DNA of 64,000 nucleotides. It comes from Leptolyngbya sp. Heron Island J. Its GTDB lineage: Bacteria; Cyanobacteriota; Cyanobacteriia; Phormidesmidales; Phormidesmidaceae. The position numbers and the translations under genes were made by a program. Location of the stretch: NCBI RefSeq assembly GCF_000482245.1, contig NZ_AWNH01000012.1, forward strand, positions 62,001 to 126,000, written 5' to 3'. The notes under the pieces were generated by a model. That model made no database searches, was not told the DNA's origin, and worked only from the letters and a program-made list of their open reading frames with translations. Of this stretch, positions 62,197-64,000 are shown in pieces. Positions within the stretch are counted from its first letter, which is position 1; the number at the start of each line of letters is the position of its first letter.

Positions 62197-63297
62197 TTAC
62201 TCCAACCGGGCTTTTACCTTTTCTCTTAGTTCTAGTTGTTTTTCAGGAGAGCCTACTAGCAAAATTCCGAGTTTTCCGACTAAGACAATGCCCCAGTTGA
62301 CTAAGATGATGCCTGTATGGCTGGCTTCGTCGTATTCTAAGCCGTTGAGGTCGATGTCACTGAGGGATCGATAGCGGCTGGTAAAGGTCTCATGGGTCCA
62401 ATGTTTTAGGTTTAGTTTTAAGGCAATACCGGTGGGATAGGATGCACCGTTATAGCGGGGATTGCATTCGATCGCAAGATAGTTAGGTTTTGCATTAATC
62501 TCTTCAACGGCTACGTCAAAAGCAAAGATCTCTTGCATGCCTCGGTCCACCATCCAAACAGCCATGGGTTCGACTAGATCCCAGGCATCGTAGACGGTTG
62601 GATAACGATTACCTAAATGGTTGTAGCCATCTAAAATCTGTTCTGTAATGGCTAAGCGCTGGGGGCCATTCGGGGTGGAGCGATACTGGACATTGAGAAA
62701 TGTTTTGGCATTTACTTCTTTCTGGAGCTGAATGGGGACGCCCTCAGCCACTGTCGCCAGAGCTTTTGTCAGGGTTTGTTGGTCACTGCAGCGGACGATC
62801 CCCATGCCGTCAACGGAAACAGCTGGTTTGAGATAAAGCGGGTAATCAACGCCGGGATCATCTAGGTCGATGCTGCTGGGGCTGGTATATCGTACGGTTT
62901 TGGGTACGGCTATGCCTAATTCATCGGCCAGGGTCATAAAGTTATTTTTGGAGTTGATCCACTGGACGGTGTCGTACCAGGGGGCATCTAATCCTTGAAA
63001 TAGGCCCAGGTAGGGGCTGTTGGCATGGACGGCATCTCCAAAGTAAAACACTGAGATTTCGTGCTCGGGATGGCCGGATAAGTGGTGAAATGAGATGTCC
63101 CAAATTACATTTTCGGTATGGCTGAGCCCGATGCGGGTGTAGTGCGCGGCGATCGCATCCCATTCTGGCTTGAGATCGGGATGTAGCTGAATCACATCGT
63201 CCGACTCTGTACTACCCAACACTCTCCCAGAAAAGTACTGATTGCCTACCACCTGATCGTGGGTGCAGATCATAATGTCGTGATTAAAAATTCTCAT
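62197..63297 (-). CDS. ATP-grasp enzyme
   Basis: 366-residue ATP-grasp protein. The ATP-binding lysine region is YPLYLKPAVSVDGMGIVRCS near residue 175, and the magnesium/ATP region is YLAIECNPRYNGASYPTGIA near residue 285, with Glu and Asn ligands. A C-terminal hydrophobic stretch (GIILVNWGIVLVGKLGILLV) is less usual. ATP-grasp ligases join a carboxylate to an amine, thiol or carbon. No partner gene is adjacent on this strand, so the substrate cannot be inferred. AGGAT precedes the ATG. Confidence 0.78.
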   Translation of the reverse strand: MRIFNHDIMICTHDQVVGNQYFSGRVLGSTESDDVIQLHPDLKPEWDAIAAHYTRIGLSHTENVIWDISFHHLSGHPEHEISVFYFGDAVHANSPYLGLFQGLDAPWYDTVQWINSKNNFMTLADELGIAVPKTVRYTSPSSIDLDDPGVDYPLYLKPAVSVDGMGIVRCSDQQTLTKALATVAEGVPIQLQKEVNAKTFLNVQYRSTPNGPQRLAITEQILDGYNHLGNRYPTVYDAWDLVEPMAVWMVDRGMQEIFAFDVAVEEINAKPNYLAIECNPRYNGASYPTGIALKLNLKHWTHETFTSRYRSLSDIDLNGLEYDEASHTGIILVNWGIVLVGKLGILLVGSPEKQLELREKVKARLE

Positions 63298-63789
63298 GGA
63301 TAATCCTGTTATCGTTTAATGCAGTGGTCTAGCTTAAGATCTCAAACAGTAGAGACATATCCCATCTCCACTTTCCGAGCACAGGTGCATGTGTGTTTCT
63401 AAATCCTTATAGTCCTGCAGAAACAATATACTGCAACCAAATTTGTTGCATATCGACAAACTTTTGATCTAAAGAAATGCTAAAAATTATCCTTCTGGGG
63501 ATACTTGAAAGCTGGCATTCAGCATTGGATAAATCCCTCTACCGGGTAAACTTGCGACGAATCATACCTTAAATTTCTTCAGGTTTTAGACAACTAAGAG
63601 ACCAGCCAACATGTTTAACACTTTTTTATATAACCTTTGAGCCTGGAGCATTAAACACACCAATGGCTCAATAGTTACTATCGAGTGTTTCAGATAGGCC
63701 CTGCGGAGCATATCTATCTTGCTGATTGCCTACAATAGGAATACTTCACAGCTGGTAACCCGAGCATACGCCCAGTCATCTTAGATCCT
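63298..63789. other. intergenic region between ATP-grasp and dynamin-like genes
   Basis: 492 bases of AT-rich sequence between two divergent genes. No convincing open frame, repeat or RNA element was found. It should contain both promoters. Confidence 0.5.
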
Positions 63790-64000
63790 ATGTCTCTGTT
63801 GTCACACCTATCCCAAATTGCCTGTCTGCGTCAGAATATGGCTACCCAGCTAGATACGATTGCTGATACGCTGCGGTCCCTGCAAGTTAACTTTGATCTG
63901 ACTCAGCCTTTAGCGGATCTCTCTGCGGCTAGTCAAAGTCTGCGCCAGGGTGTTTTTCGTCTGATGGTGCTGGGGGATATGAAGCGGGGAAAGAGCACCT
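63790..64000 (+). CDS. dynamin-like GTPase, 3' part outside the window
   Basis: The visible 70 residues begin MSLLSHLSQIACLRQNMATQ, form an amphipathic helix and reach the G1 loop LGDMKRGKST, where the window ends. GxxKRGKST after a helical N-terminus is typical of bacterial dynamin-like proteins that remodel membranes. The rest of the protein cannot be seen. Confidence 0.75.
   Translation, partial: MSLLSHLSQIACLRQNMATQLDTIADTLRSLQVNFDLTQPLADLSAASQSLRQGVFRLMVLGDMKRGKST

Overview
The window comes from a cyanobacterium. GCGATCGC octamers (HIP1-type) recur through it (for example 2813-2820 and 3218-3225), and several families are cyanobacterial in flavour: an Npun_R2479-type HD protein, a CHASE2 sensor, AAA-like/GAF signalling ATPases and a NACHT protein with an Ala/Arg-rich tail. 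A filamentous, Leptolyngbya-like host would fit, but the genus cannot be fixed from sequence alone. No rRNA, tRNA or CRISPR array was seen.

Layout. (1) 1-5.0 kb is the end of an integrative element or prophage: small tightly coupled hypothetical genes, a DNA methyltransferase, an excisionase-like protein and a convergent tyrosine integrase. (2) 5.2-10.4 kb holds a CHASE2-GGDEF-EAL protein, a fused AdoMet decarboxylase/spermidine synthase and an agmatinase-family ureohydrolase. (3) 10.6-15.8 kb encodes a two-gene NHLP-type peptide exporter, one subunit carrying an intact C39 peptidase, with no substrate peptide visible beside it. (4) 15.8-26 kb is a signalling/defence-like block: a NACHT NTPase with an FGE-like remnant, an HD protein, a 59-aa membrane protein, and two paired AAA-like ATPases (one with a TIR-like region, one with three GAF domains).

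(5) 26.6-49.6 kb is a nonribosomal peptide cluster, the centrepiece. An ornithine cyclodeaminase-family enzyme, an acyl-CoA dehydrogenase, a prolyl-AMP-ligase-like enzyme and a free carrier protein form a proline-to-pyrroline/pyrrole starter cassette like anaBCD or pltFEL. The assembly line is C-A-PCP-E, then C-A(N-terminal part) // A(C-terminal part)-PCP-E, then C-PCP-TE. The first A domain reads as asparagine-specific and contains a complete PP-loop ATP-pyrophosphatase domain between core motifs A8 and A9. The second A domain is broken into two proteins at the same A8-A9 site, with a methyltransferase gene and a glycosyltransferase gene lying between the halves. The last module has no A domain, and its thioesterase carries Cys where Ser is usual. 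A second glycosyltransferase and a sulfotransferase follow. Palindromic repeats have inserted in frame in several of these genes.

(6) 49.9-58.2 kb is a nitrile/amide utilisation island: a DUF1097 membrane protein, a CobW-family metallochaperone, cobalt-type nitrile hydratase beta and alpha subunits with an accessory protein, an alpha/beta hydrolase, a hydroxyisobutyrate-dehydrogenase-like enzyme divergent from a LysR regulator, an FmdB zinc ribbon and an FmdA formamidase. It could act on nitriles from the environment or on the product of the neighbouring NRPS. (7) 58.5-64 kb holds an ARMT1/DUF89 phosphatase-like protein, a vapC remnant, a DUF4231 membrane protein, a decayed gamma-glutamyltransferase gene, an NTF2/SnoaL-like protein, an ATP-grasp enzyme and the start of a dynamin-like GTPase.

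Residue and domain calls were made by eye. Nothing was checked against a database.
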